Counted from the first letter of the stretch, positions 1 through 8,340 are shown. The stretch is 64,000 nt of DNA from Halobacteriales archaeon QH_7_66_36 (GCA_003021175.1 PXQV01000001.1:1869-65868), one strand, 5' to 3'. Translations and numbers: made by a program. Notes: generated by a model not told the origin, from the sequence alone.

Positions 1-471
1 ATCACGCTACAACTCATCCAGCAGGGGTATCTGAGCGATCCCTACCTCTACCCGAGCGCGTACTTTAACGAGCACAAAATCGAGTACGTCAAGCTACTGC
101 GGGCGGTGAGCGAAGACGGTGCCTGGGAGCAGTGGCTTCACTTCTTCGTTGACGGTCTCCGCCAGCAGGCCGCTGACGCGGTGGCGAGGACCGACGAACT
201 TCGCGGATTGCGCCAGGAGTATGAAGTGCGGTACGGCCACGAGAAGACTGCGACCGACCGCCTCGCAATGCGCCTCTTCCAGTATCCCTATGTGACGACC
301 GACGATGTGGAGGAACTGCTCGACGTGTCCCATCAGACGGCCCGGAACGCGATTACGGAGCTGGAAAAAGAGAGTGTGCTTCAGGAGACAACGGGTAAGG
401 AACGCTATCAAGAGTTCAAAGCGGTGGACATCTTCGACACCCTGACGCGGTCGTTCGAGAGCGAGACGTAA
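1..471 (+). CDS. Fic family protein, C-terminal part (cut by window edge)
   Basis: The reading frame is open from base 1 to a TAA at 469-471. The first residues (LSDPYLYPSAYFNEHK) match the region after the Fic catalytic core of Fic-DOC proteins, which transfer AMP or another nucleotide moiety to target proteins. The tail carries a helix-turn-helix-like segment (VEELLDVSHQTARNAITELE), usual in this family as a C-terminal winged helix. The catalytic HPFxxGNG motif must lie upstream of the window, so activity cannot be judged. Confidence 0.75.
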   Translation: MTLQLIQQGYLSDPYLYPSAYFNEHKIEYVKLLRAVSEDGAWEQWLHFFVDGLRQQAADAVARTDELRGLRQEYEVRYGHEKTATDRLAMRLFQYPYVTTDDVEELLDVSHQTARNAITELEKESVLQETTGKERYQEFKAVDIFDTLTRSFESET

Positions 472-752
472 GCGGCGGATTTGAGTTAGCGCAGAGTGGA
501 GTAGCCTGCTGGTATATATAACCAATAGATTGAGAGGAGTTTAACCCAAATTTATCCCCAGATTATTTCAGTTAGATTGTTCATCGGTTGACTGATTCAA
601 TCGAGTGAGTGGCACTGTCTGGTTGAGGGAATTTGAGAAGTGAGCACACCTACCTACCGGCGTATTCACTATAGGAATAAATGAAACCAACCCGTTGAGA
701 GCGTTCGATGACACCCTCTACAGACAGATAACGAAAATCAGCAGTGTGGGCG

Positions 753-1679
753 TTAGACAACCAGTTCGTCCAGCGCGTCGCGGTGGGTCCGCACGGTGAC
801 CACCGAGACGTTCGCAACGCCAGCAACGTCCGATTGGGTGAGCCACCGCCCGTCTTCGCGTCCGGCCTTGTACAGACAGGCTGCGGCGAACCCGGATGGC
901 CGAACCCCCGTGGTTGCCCCGGTCGATTCGGATGCTTCCGCCAACTGCCGAGCCCGCTGCCGGATTTGATCGGAGACGTCGAGTTTCGATGCCAACCGCG
1001 GAACGAACGCACTCGGCGTCACGGGCTGGGCTGGCAGGCCAAGTTCCGTATTCAGCGTCGTGTACGCGTTTGTGACTCGCGACTGCTCGACGCGCGACGA
1101 CTCAGTGATGTCGTCGAGTGTTCGTGGTCGCCCGTCACACCGACACGCGCCGTAGACACTCGCGGCGGCCATCGCCTCGATCGACCGGCCATGTAGGAGG
1201 TTTTCGTTCTGAGCACTGCGGAATAGCTGGCAGGCCTGGTCACGGATCGTCTCGGATAGTTCGAGCGCACTACTGATCCGGCGGACTTCACTAAGCCCGT
1301 GTGCAAGGTTGCGTTCGGCTTTCGACTGAAACCGCCCACGGGTCTGTTCACGGCGCATCCGGAACAGCCGGCGTCGCTTCTGTCCTGAGAGTTCGTTCCC
1401 GTTCGCATCGGTCCCGCGGCCGATCTCCGTCGACAACCCCCGGTCGTGCCGTGCCGCCGTCAACAGAGCGCCCGTGCGCTCCCGTTCGTCGGCGTCGAAC
1501 CCTCGCCACTCCGGCCCGTGGTCGATCCGTTGCTCGTCGATGACGAGTCCACAGTCTTCGCAGACGGTTTCGACTGTGTTGGTGGTGACCCGGCCGTCGC
1601 ACTCGGGACACTGATTCGCGCTGGAGTCAGTCTGTACGTCTTCGTCGAACGTCGCTTCGTAGATATCTCTGGTTGCCAT
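753..1679 (-). CDS. tfb: transcription initiation factor IIB (TFB)
   Basis: This 308-aa protein is an archaeal TFB, which bridges TBP on the TATA/BRE promoter to RNA polymerase. An N-terminal zinc ribbon has Cys24, Cys27, Cys40 and Cys43, followed by a B-reader-like linker and two cyclin-fold repeats (about residues 110-205 and 210-305; the second ends in an HTH, SDVAGVANVSVVTVRTHRDAL). Length is normal. Haloarchaea carry many TFB paralogues, often on plasmids. It lies downstream of an OB-fold protein gene in the same orientation, with a 225-nt gap that holds a T-tract. It is probably an accessory TFB. Confidence 0.93.
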   Translation of the reverse strand: MATRDIYEATFDEDVQTDSSANQCPECDGRVTTNTVETVCEDCGLVIDEQRIDHGPEWRGFDADERERTGALLTAARHDRGLSTEIGRGTDANGNELSGQKRRRLFRMRREQTRGRFQSKAERNLAHGLSEVRRISSALELSETIRDQACQLFRSAQNENLLHGRSIEAMAAASVYGACRCDGRPRTLDDITESSRVEQSRVTNAYTTLNTELGLPAQPVTPSAFVPRLASKLDVSDQIRQRARQLAEASESTGATTGVRPSGFAAACLYKAGREDGRWLTQSDVAGVANVSVVTVRTHRDALDELVV

Positions 1680-1881
1680 GGATACGCACGAGGGGACTCA
1701 CGTGGATCGCGTCTCTTGGAGTGCCCCTCACCCATCACGGGGCACATACACACCACACGATCCGGCGCTGCCACCGATGGGCTGTGGTGGCGAAATCCCG
1801 GCAGCGCAACGGCGCGCAGCGCCGTGAGCAGCCCGGACCGTGGAGGTGGTGGGCGGTGGCGGTGACCGCGTACACACCAGC

Positions 1882-1889
1882 AAAAAAAA
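1882..1889 (-). terminator. T8 tract after the OB-fold gene
   Basis: On the minus strand an uninterrupted run of eight T lies 16 nt after the stop codon of the 1905-2801 gene. T-tracts of this kind are the usual intrinsic termination signal in archaea. Confidence 0.5.
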
Positions 1890-1904
1890 GGGTGCGACGA
1901 CCGG

Positions 1905-2801
1905 CTACTCCCACCACCGACCGCGCTCGGGGAAATGAATCGTCGTCCACCCGGTAACGGCCAGTGAGACGCGTCCCTCGTACCAGTTCCGGGCCGCCTT
2001 GTGAATACGCACTTGCTCGCCCTCCTCAATCCACGGCGCATCCGATTTCTCCCAGATCGTTACCTTCGTTTTCCCACTGTCGTCCGCGATCAGCCCGACT
2101 TGAGCGATGGCTGGCGAGTCCGCATCCCAGAGCACCTCGACTCGCCCCTCGATGCTCACCTCTTTGCGATTGACGTCCTCGACCTTCCCAATGGGAATCA
2201 CCGTCTCAGGTGCCGTCTGCAACTTCTCGAACACCCCGACGACTGCACTCGTCAGGTCTTTTCCACCGACTACGGCTTCACCCAGCCGCCGGCCAATCGC
2301 TGCTCGCGACCAGCCATCCAGCTTTTTAGCCAGCCGCACCGATTGCGTGTTCACTGCCGCCAACTGCTCCTGGGTGAGCTCTGCACGAGGATCGTCTCGC
2401 TCCGGGTCCGCCCACGGGTCCACGCTCGCCGCCCGCTTCTGGAACTTCACACGCCGCTCAGTGCTCCGCTTCGCTGCGATATCTCGCGTCCGCTTCGCGC
2501 GTCCCTCCTGCTGACTGAGTTCCGCCTGGGCACTGATGTGCTCCAACTCGGCCTCTCGTGCCTTGATCCGTTCTTCCTGTTCGAGGGTCTTCCCGAACAT
2601 GTGATCCGGGCCTTCCTCGACCCGCGCGTCTGGGTGGTTGGAATCGATTTTCGCCTGCACTTCCATCTGCACCGTCGCCCGGAACTCTGGGGTCTCATCG
2701 ACGACTTCGAATCCCTCCTCGCCGACCGCTGCTTCGTCTGCTTTTTGGAATGCCTGTTCATCGACCGAAACCTCATTACCGAAGACGTTCTTACTCGACA
2801 T
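1905..2801 (-). CDS. RPA-like single-OB-fold DNA-binding protein, plasmid type
   Basis: This 298-aa protein has an acidic N terminus, a charged probably coiled-coil stretch (about 65-130) and one C-terminal OB fold (about 195-290) with RPA-like strands (VSIEGRVEVLWDADSPAIAQVGLIADDSGKTKVTIWE, quoted in part: KTKVTIWEKS). It probably binds single-stranded DNA. It has no zinc finger and a single OB domain, unlike the chromosomal RPA at 53932. Proteins of this form are common on haloarchaeal plasmids and integrated elements, next to TFB or replication genes, as here. Confidence 0.7.
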   Translation of the reverse strand: MSSKNVFGNEVSVDEQAFQKADEAAVGEEGFEVVDETPEFRATVQMEVQAKIDSNHPDARVEEGPDHMFGKTLEQEERIKAREAELEHISAQAELSQQEGRAKRTRDIAAKRSTERRVKFQKRAASVDPWADPERDDPRAELTQEQLAAVNTQSVRLAKKLDGWSRAAIGRRLGEAVVGGKDLTSAVVGVFEKLQTAPETVIPIGKVEDVNRKEVSIEGRVEVLWDADSPAIAQVGLIADDSGKTKVTIWEKSDAPWIEEGEQVRIHKAARNWYEGRVSLAVTGWTTIHFPERGRWWE

Positions 2802-3469
2802 TGGAGTTCAGCTCCTGAAGGCGCTCACGCGCCCGATACCGCGATGCACCAACATCGCGGGTTTCCTCGACGACACCGACCGACAGACTCGTCTGCGCGC
2901 TCTCGCTCGCGCCCTCGCGAGCGCCCCTGGGCGCGAGCGAGAGCGCGCCCGAGGCAAACGACCATCCAGCACCGCGCGCCGACCCGCCCGGAGCGAGCGG
3001 CCAGCGGGATATGCCCGCTCGTGTCCGGCCCGATGTGCGGGACCGTGTCCAGGGCGACTGTCGCCGAGAACGCGCGCCGCGGTGTGGCGCGCGACAGCGC
3101 AGGCGGCACAAAGCGCTGGAACGCGAAAGCCCGCAAGGGGCGCAACCGACGGGGATACCCGCTGGCGCCGAGGGCACATGCATTTTAGCCCGGAACGGGC
3201 GCGGGCGGTGCGGAGAGCGCCCGCACGCCCGGAATGGTCGGTCGCGAGCGATGCGGAGGGCGGCAGCGGCGAGCGGGGCGGGCCGTTCGGTCGTCCCCCG
3301 ACTCCGCAAGCACCGAGGGACGAGGCGCGCAGCGTGGCGCGGGATGCCGAGCGGCCGAGGGCTTTCATCGTATTGCCCACCCAACAGTCTTACTCGAAGC
3401 CAACGCGTCACGTTGCGAGATAGCGAAGTTATTTATAAATCGATTCGTGTCTCGGCAGCAGACCAGTGT
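2802..3469. other. GC-rich gene-free stretch full of inverted repeats
   Basis: This 668-nt stretch contains several overlapping ORFs in the track, but none has a recognisable protein sequence or haloarchaeal acidic bias; they look like effects of high GC. It contains many palindromes: a perfect 20-bp inverted repeat (listed separately), AGCGGG/CCCGCT near 3003, CGCGCGCC/GGCGCGCG near 3075, GCCCG/CGGGC near 3188 and GCGGGCG/CGCCCGC near 3206. A TATA-like box (TTATTTATAAAT, about 3430-3441) lies near the right end with no clear gene to serve. An origin, an element end or a structured RNA are possible. Confidence 0.5.
2895..2948. repeat. perfect 20-bp inverted repeat with 14-nt spacer
   Basis: The left arm GCGCGCTCTCGCTCGCGCCC (2895-2914) is exactly reverse-complementary to 2929-2948. 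The 14-nt spacer is itself GC-rich. It lies 94 nt upstream of the OB-fold protein gene. Confidence 0.9.
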
Positions 3470-4000
3470 TTAGGTGTCGACATCGTCGGGTAGGGCCGCA
3501 CTCACGCTGTCGACCGGCGCGTAGTAATTCTGCTCATCGACCCACGTCGTGAGCCACTCGTCGGCTGTTTCGACTGTCAACTCATCGCGAACGACTCCAC
3601 GAACGAGCAGTCCGATTGACCCCGTGAGTGCCACATCGTAGTCGGCGGCGAGCGTTCGAGCGGTCCCGTCGTCTGTCACGAGCGTTCCACCTGCTGTGTG
3701 TGCGGCCACGAGCGCTTCGGCCTCGCCAGGATCGAGGCGGTCCTCGATCTCCGGATAGTCCTGCTGAAGCTGCTCTGGTGCGGTCTCAACAACGCCGATA
3801 TCTCCGCTCTCAAGAACGGCACGTGCGTGGTTCAGATACGCGTATCCTGCCTCACGCCCATCCTCTAATTCCGTCCGGACAGCGGGGACGGTCTGGAGAT
3901 CCTCAAGTGTAGTGGCGAGCCACGTCACGGAGTCGGTGCTCGCGAAGTTACTGAGTACTGTCGCGTCAAGGACAATCGGCCGGACGAGCGGCTCGCTCAT
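3470..4000 (-). CDS. PIN-domain toxin (DUF3368-like)
   Basis: This 176-aa protein has the PIN nuclease residues in order: an N-terminal Asp in IVLDATVLSNF, a central acidic residue in VRTELEDG, a Glu in DPGEAEALVAA and an Asp pair in LVTDDGTAR. The fold binds Mg2+ or Mn2+ and usually cleaves RNA. Its start overlaps the stop of the upstream UPF0175 gene by 4 nt, typical of toxin-antitoxin operons. The RNA target is unknown. Confidence 0.85.
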   Translation of the reverse strand: MSEPLVRPIVLDATVLSNFASTDSVTWLATTLEDLQTVPAVRTELEDGREAGYAYLNHARAVLESGDIGVVETAPEQLQQDYPEIEDRLDPGEAEALVAAHTAGGTLVTDDGTARTLAADYDVALTGSIGLLVRGVVRDELTVETADEWLTTWVDEQNYYAPVDSVSAALPDDVDT

Positions 4001-4227
4001 TCGAGGTCGAGCGCCACGTCGACCTCGTCTTCGAGCTCGTCCATGGACTGGGGCCCAAGCCGAAGCTTAACGCCGGCTTCCTGGAGGATCTCCTCCATCT
4101 CCCAGCGAGTGACACCGGTGCGCTCGGCGGCCTTGCCGAGCGAAATCTCGCCGAGGACGTAGAGCCCGATCGTGGTCGCGAGCTCTTCTTTATCCTCGAC
4201 GGCGCCACCCCGACGATCAGTAGCCAT
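3997..4227 (-). CDS. UPF0175-family antitoxin
   Basis: This 76-aa protein contains the UPF0175 helix-turn-helix pattern (YVLGEISLGKAAERTGVTRW) used to bind its own promoter. It is followed by an acidic tail that may cover the toxin. It is the first gene of the pair with the PIN protein, overlapping by 4 nt. UPF0175/PIN pairs are a known archaeal and cyanobacterial toxin-antitoxin combination. Confidence 0.85.
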   Translation of the reverse strand: MATDRRGGAVEDKEELATTIGLYVLGEISLGKAAERTGVTRWEMEEILQEAGVKLRLGPQSMDELEDEVDVALDLE

Positions 4228-4344
4228 GGAATCTAGTTGAACGAACGCGTGGAAGACTCATTAATGTGTCTCCAGTTGGTGGCCGAGCTAACGGACGGCA
4301 CGGTGCCCATGAACGGTGAGGGCTTTCAGGTGGGAATTGGACAG

Positions 4345-4476
4345 TCACTCCTCGTTCGGGTCTGGTTCAACGTGGATTCGTTCGCGATCGAGCAGCGAAT
4401 CTTCTGTATTTGTAAGTGGGGGTTTGCCGAGTTGGTCAGGATCGATACGGCCACCGCTCAAGCGGAGACGATCCAT
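4345..4476 (-). CDS. possible small protein, 43 aa
   Basis: A minus-strand ORF too short for the track runs from ATG at 4476 to TGA at 4345 and encodes MDRLRLSGGRIDPDQLGKPP and a further 23 residues. The composition (Asp/Glu rich, few hydrophobics) is like haloarchaeal protein, unlike the opposite-strand 88-aa ORF of the track. No family is recognised and no promoter is clear, so it may be a remnant. Confidence 0.3.
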   Translation of the reverse strand: MDRLRLSGGRIDPDQLGKPPLTNTEDSLLDRERIHVEPDPNEE

Positions 4477-4622
4477 CGTTGGGTTCACTGTAACTCGTCA
4501 TGACGATACACTCTAGACACTATTGCCACGTAGGCGGGTGCGTATGAAAACGCTCTGGTCCAGTGCGTGTCGCCGTCGCTCGTCGCCAGCGTAGTCCATC
4601 CACTATCTCGTCCACGAGTCCC

Positions 4623-4946
4623 TTACGCAACGAGATGCGGCTCGAGGTCGCGCGTCCAGTACGTTGCGGGCCCGCCGGGGCTACATCGCGCACACAGCTG
4701 CAACGGTCCCTCGAGGTGGCCGAGTTCGACGCGGAACCGAGTGAGTGCCGCGAGGGCGTCGACGACGAGTTCACAGCCGTCGCAGGCGTAGTGATCGCGC
4801 TCCTCGGGATCGGGCTGTTCCTGGAGCGCACAGTCGACGCAGATCGGGTGCGTTACCCGTTCGTCTTTCCCCCACGTATGCGCCTCGCCCATCTCGGAGC
4901 CGGGTGGTGCATCGCGGAACGCACACCCGGATAGCGTCTGTTGCAT
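4623..4946 (-). CDS. small haloarchaeal zinc-binding protein with three CxxC pairs
   Basis: This 107-aa protein has CxxC pairs at 36/39, 55/58 and 85/88 plus an isolated Cys8, so probably binds one or two zinc ions. It resembles haloarchaeal plasmid proteins of unknown function (DUF7558-like; family name from memory). Its ATG overlaps the stop of the upstream 94-aa gene by 4 nt (ATGA), so the two are translated together. The role is unknown. Confidence 0.6.
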   Translation of the reverse strand: MQQTLSGCAFRDAPPGSEMGEAHTWGKDERVTHPICVDCALQEQPDPEERDHYACDGCELVVDALAALTRFRVELGHLEGPLQLCARCSPGGPATYWTRDLEPHLVA

Positions 4947-5230
4947 CAGTCGTCCTCCGCATCTCTGGCAGCCTGCCAGCCGCGATGAAACACGGCGAGC
5001 TGAGTGATCGAGTCAAAAGCCTCGCTACTGGGCTCGTGAACGAGGACTCGCTGGTCGGCGACCGGCGTCACTACATCGTCCTCGATGAGATCATTCACGA
5101 GACGGCGGGCACGCCGCTCATCGATGTCCGCCGTCGAGACCCAGGCTGCATCCCGATCTTGTGCAACGAGTTCGGTTTCGAGCCGTTCGTAGTCGGCTGT
5201 CGTATCGTCGAGTACGTCTGAATCAGTCAT
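4946..5230 (-). CDS. small winged-helix-like protein
   Basis: This 94-aa acidic protein has a middle segment, VSTADIDERRARRLVNDLIE, followed by a strand-like VVTPVADQRVLVHEP that fits a helix plus wing. It probably binds DNA or a partner protein. It is co-translated with the zinc protein and divergent from the metallo-hydrolase at 5427. A broken second copy of its 5' half lies at 7462-7566 on the other side of that gene. Confidence 0.6.
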   Translation of the reverse strand: MTDSDVLDDTTADYERLETELVAQDRDAAWVSTADIDERRARRLVNDLIEDDVVTPVADQRVLVHEPSSEAFDSITQLAVFHRGWQAARDAEDD

Positions 5231-5388
5231 GGGAACTCACGCGAGGCACAGTTATGAGCGCGCCTCGCGCCTCCCGGCGCCGATAGACATCGACAGATTG
5301 GAATCCAGAAGCGATCCCGACAGACTCCAATTTGTCCGTCGTCCCTCGATGGTAGCCCCACAACGCGGTTTGCTCCAGCGCAGAGGGG

Positions 5389-5397
5389 ATGATATAT
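5389..5397 (+). promoter_or_regulatory. TATA box of the metallo-hydrolase gene
   Basis: GATATATTG lies about 30-38 nt before the ATG at 5427. This spacing fits a leaderless or nearly leaderless haloarchaeal transcript and helps to choose ATG 5427 over the longer ORF starting at 5229. Confidence 0.6.
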
Positions 5398-5426
5398 TGT
5401 GCCGGCCGCAGAAAGAGCGGCTATCG

Positions 5427-7145
5427 ATGGAGATCCAGTTCCAGCACGCGAATCCACATTCCGGGCGCGAATCCGTCGTCCTGCGGATCGATGGGTTGCT
5501 TGCCGACCAGACGGTCTGCGTGCTCGTCGATGCTGGCCAGAACGTCTCGACGGACGATCTCCTCGACGAGGACGCCGACGAGTATCTCGCCGCGATCTGT
5601 CTCACCCACGCCCACCTCGACCATTATCAGTCACTCGGCGACGCTCTCGCCCATGGCGCACCCGTGTACGCAGCCACCGATGCGGCGACCATGCTTGAGG
5701 ACGTCTTTGCCGCCGGGGCGGACCACTACGACCTCTCGAATACGGATCGCGTGCTCGATCAGTTGAAACCGATTGGGGAGTGGACCCAGATCGTGTCCGG
5801 GCTCCGCGTCCATCCGGTGCCGGCCGGCCACACGCCGGGTGCCGCGGGCTTCCTCTTCGAGGTCACTGCCGACGACGAGCGCCGAACGATCCTCGTCACC
5901 GGTGATTTCACGACCCGACGTGCAGCTGGCTATCCCGGCTTCGATAACGACCTCCCCGTGGACGTCGACGTCCTCGTGCTGACCGCTGCGACGAGCGAGG
6001 CCTTCGAGGCGACGCTCACCGACGCTGTCGGGACGATCTGTGAACGCGTCTGGGCTGGCTCGTCCGTCCTCGTGACTGCCAGTGGCCTGACTGGACTCCA
6101 ATTGGCATACCTCCTCGGGCATCTCGCCGACCAGTGGGACGAGCGCCTGCCAATCACGCTCGCTGGCCACGCAGCGAAGCTCTACGACCGACTCGAGTAC
6201 AGCGTCCCGAACGTCGAGACGACCGCCGAGTTTGCTGACCCGACAGCGGTGCTGGCGACGGATGGTGTGACCATCGCAGGACCGGAGGTGCCGATCGACG
6301 GGAGCGCCGAACGACTCTTCGAGACGATTACTGACGATCCCGGCGCGACGCTCGTCCAGCTCATCAACGGCGGGAGTTCCCCGGTGACGAGCGCGGCGTG
6401 TACGACCCACGATTTCTCGCTCAGCAACCACCCGACGCCACAGACGGTCGACAACGTCGTCGAGGCGCTCTCGCCGGTCCACGTCATCATCACGCATCAG
6501 CAGGGTGCCGCGGCGAACCAGTACAAGGACAAGTACGACAGTTTCGTCTGGGCGACCGACGACACGGACTGCTACACGCTCCTGGATGAGTCGGGATGGA
6601 CGCCGCCGCCGTGGGTGACGCACTCGACGAAACGCCGGGTGCAGTCAGGAACCACTACGATGAACGGGATGCTCGGCGACGCAATTGCAGACGAGGAGAT
6701 TCCGCTGCCGTCGGTGACGCGGCTCGAGGATGTCGATCTCGACACGGAAGGGCTCGACCTAGCGGGGCTTCGCGACCGGCTCTCGGTGGAGTCACGGGAG
6801 CAGACGCACCAGGAGACAGCTCCCGCCCAACAGAACGCCGATAGACAGGTCGACGCTACGGGCCCAGCGAGAACTGACAGGTCGACGACCGACTGGACGC
6901 CGACAGACAGTGACCCGGACATCGAGACAGCCCTCGCAGGAATCGATGCTCGTCTCGACCATATCGAATCGGCCGTCACCGACCGCGGTGTCGACGCCCG
7001 GGTCGTCGATACGGGCGACGGCACGCTCCTGCTCCGCCTCGAAGACCCTCCAGACGATCTCGAACACGGACAGCGTCTGCGTGTTGTGCTCCCGAGCAGA
7101 CGGGGTTCGGATGTCAGTGACGATCACGCTGAACAAGATTCATAG
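5427..7145 (+). CDS. beta-CASP-like MBL-fold metallo-hydrolase
   Basis: This 572-aa protein begins with a metallo-beta-lactamase domain: HAHLDH at 61-66 binds zinc, AGHTPGA supplies the next His and VTGDF the bridging Asp. The inserted central domain and the following FSLSNHPTP and HVIITHQQG motifs resemble beta-CASP nucleases, which act on RNA or DNA. Residues from about 430 on form an acidic, low-complexity, haloarchaea-type tail. Start 5427 is preferred from homology and the TATA box. It sits between two copies of a small winged-helix-like gene and may be a plasmid- or element-borne nuclease; substrate unknown. Confidence 0.75.
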   Translation: MEIQFQHANPHSGRESVVLRIDGLLADQTVCVLVDAGQNVSTDDLLDEDADEYLAAICLTHAHLDHYQSLGDALAHGAPVYAATDAATMLEDVFAAGADHYDLSNTDRVLDQLKPIGEWTQIVSGLRVHPVPAGHTPGAAGFLFEVTADDERRTILVTGDFTTRRAAGYPGFDNDLPVDVDVLVLTAATSEAFEATLTDAVGTICERVWAGSSVLVTASGLTGLQLAYLLGHLADQWDERLPITLAGHAAKLYDRLEYSVPNVETTAEFADPTAVLATDGVTIAGPEVPIDGSAERLFETITDDPGATLVQLINGGSSPVTSAACTTHDFSLSNHPTPQTVDNVVEALSPVHVIITHQQGAAANQYKDKYDSFVWATDDTDCYTLLDESGWTPPPWVTHSTKRRVQSGTTTMNGMLGDAIADEEIPLPSVTRLEDVDLDTEGLDLAGLRDRLSVESREQTHQETAPAQQNADRQVDATGPARTDRSTTDWTPTDSDPDIETALAGIDARLDHIESAVTDRGVDARVVDTGDGTLLLRLEDPPDDLEHGQRLRVVLPSRRGSDVSDDHAEQDS

Positions 7146-7232
7146 TTGCCGTTCTCGGGGCCCATTGAGAGAGTGGCTGTTGATCGACGAATCACCCGAA
7201 TCCCTAACCTCTGGCCATCGTATATTGAACTA

Positions 7233-7451
7233 ATGCGGGATTCGGGCACACCGATCAACGCCAGTGAAGAAACCGCGCTCGACCATCTCGAGCAGTACGT
7301 CGACGCGCTACCGGATGACGAGGACCCCGTGGCCCACCTCATGGACCTGGGGAGCGAACGGACCGACGCGCGAGCACACGTCGAGCAACTGCTATCGAAG
7401 GGATATCTCTACGAAGTCGACGACGAACTGCGGATCCCGCCACGACCCTGA
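7233..7451 (+). CDS. small winged-helix-like protein downstream of the metallo-hydrolase
   Basis: A 72-aa protein from ATG 7233 (the track ORF starts at 7146, but residues before MRDSGTPI look non-coding). The pattern GSERTDARAHVEQLLSKGYL then YEVDDELRIP is like the helix-plus-wing of the 94-aa protein at 4946, though sequence identity is low. It follows the metallo-hydrolase stop by 87 nt on the same strand and may be cotranscribed. Confidence 0.5.
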   Translation: MRDSGTPINASEETALDHLEQYVDALPDDEDPVAHLMDLGSERTDARAHVEQLLSKGYLYEVDDELRIPPRP

Positions 7452-7461
7452 CGAGCGGAGA

Positions 7462-7566
7462 TGTCCGTCGTCGAGACCAGGGCCGATCCCGGTCTTGTAC
7501 AATGAGTTCGGTTTCGAGCTGTTCGTACTCGTCTGCCGTGTCGTCGATGATAGCGGGTTCAGTCAT
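7462..7566 (-). pseudogene. truncated, frameshifted copy of the 94-aa winged-helix-like gene
   Basis: The N terminus MTEPAIIDDTADEYEQLETE closely matches MTDSDVLDDTTADYERLETE of the gene at 4946-5230. Nucleotide similarity runs from the start codon to about codon 40. A one-base loss after the Trp codon shifts the frame (expected WVSTTDI, read as WSRRRTS). The copy then ends where the 3' end of the plus-strand 72-aa gene begins. Confidence 0.8.
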
Positions 7567-7603
7567 GGAAGTTCACGCTCTGGACGCGCGTCGAGCTCGC
7601 CTC

Positions 7604-7718
7604 ACGCCGTCCGGCGTTAACGAGACGCCTGCGTCTCGTTCGCATCTTGGAAATCTCCGATTTCCAATGGTCGGCGAATCGGCGATTCGCCTCGACACCA
7701 GAACGCGACGCGTTCTGG
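7604..7718. repeat. hairpin array 1 (five unlike palindromes)
   Basis: Consecutive hairpins are: 7604-7617 (arm ACGCCG, loop TC); 7621-7638 (arm CGAGACGC, loop CT); 7647-7667 (arm TTGGAAATC, loop TCC); 7673-7691 (arm GGCGAATC, loop GGC); 7698-7718 (arm CCAGAACGC, loop GAC). All stems pair perfectly and spacers are 3-8 nt. The stems differ in sequence but share the size, so this is a structural rather than a sequence repeat. It resembles array 3 at 23175, which shares the linker GTCTCGTTCGCA. Confidence 0.85.
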
Positions 7719-7785
7719 GGACGCAGACAAACTCACTGGTTGGAGAGAGCCGACCGGCAGGTGACCGACTCGGACTCTCCACGAC

Positions 7786-7824
7786 TAACCAACAATTGCC
7801 GGACTCTACTGGATTTGTTGGTTA
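7786..7824. repeat. 10-bp perfect inverted repeat
   Basis: TAACCAACAA (7786-7795) is reverse-complementary to 7815-7824, with a 19-nt loop. It lies in the gene-free stretch after hairpin array 1 and before the 3' end of the minus-strand ORF at 7858. It may act as a terminator or be an element end. Confidence 0.6.
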
Positions 7825-7857
7825 ACGTTTCTCGTGTCCTGAATTCGTTCGTAGTTG

Positions 7858-8157
7858 CTACATGGGCTTCACACTGAGCGTATCGGGTTCGGTGACCGGG
7901 TCAGCGTGACTTTGGTTCGTCGCCACTGACGCTGACTGTGAGAGTCGGCGAACTAACTGTTCGCGAACATCGGCGCGAGTGATCTGAGTCTCGTCCCAGC
8001 CGAGGCGTTCATCGTACCGGCGCTCCGTGAACCGCTGCCCAGTCCCATCGGTGGCGACGTACTGATCGATTTTGGCACCCCACGCGTTCGAGGACCGGTA
8101 TTCGGCACCGATGTCGTCGTGGGTGAGCTCGACGAGGACACACTCGACGAACGCCAC
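7858..8157 (-). CDS. hypothetical protein, possibly 5'-truncated
   Basis: The 99-aa ORF starts with GTG and contains a plausible folded stretch (VECVLVELTHDDIGAEYRSS, then ERRYDERLGWDETQ). The frame stays open upstream to about 8311 with protein-like sequence but no ATG, so the true gene may have lost its 5' end. No family is recognised. It is flanked by hairpin array 1 and a vapBC pair. Confidence 0.4.
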   Translation of the reverse strand: MAFVECVLVELTHDDIGAEYRSSNAWGAKIDQYVATDGTGQRFTERRYDERLGWDETQITRADVREQLVRRLSQSASVATNQSHADPVTEPDTLSVKPM

Positions 8158-8340
8158 GATCGACTCGTCACGCCGATCGTTGGGGACGTCGAGTTGAAGG
8201 TCGGCCCATGGCGCTGTCGCTGTGTTGGATTCGGCTGGGCGGGGGTCAATACGACGGATTGGGTCGCGCTGTCGTTCAGAATGTATGTGTTGCTCCGGGG
8301 CAGTTCGACAACCCTGTTACCCTAATCAGGATGAAAAACG

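Noticed and set aside
2001-3188. 395-aa plus-strand ORF over the OB-fold gene
   Set aside because: Composition is basic and Pro/Arg/His-rich with no domain; the minus-strand OB-fold protein is clearly the gene.
2791-3411. 206-aa minus-strand ORF in the GC-rich island
   Set aside because: Arg/Ala/Pro-rich and unlike acidic haloarchaeal proteins; it overlaps palindromes and other ORFs equally long.
4237-4503. 88-aa plus-strand ORF after the antitoxin gene
   Set aside because: Cys/Trp-rich sequence without haloarchaeal character; a minus-strand 43-aa ORF in the same place looks more protein-like.
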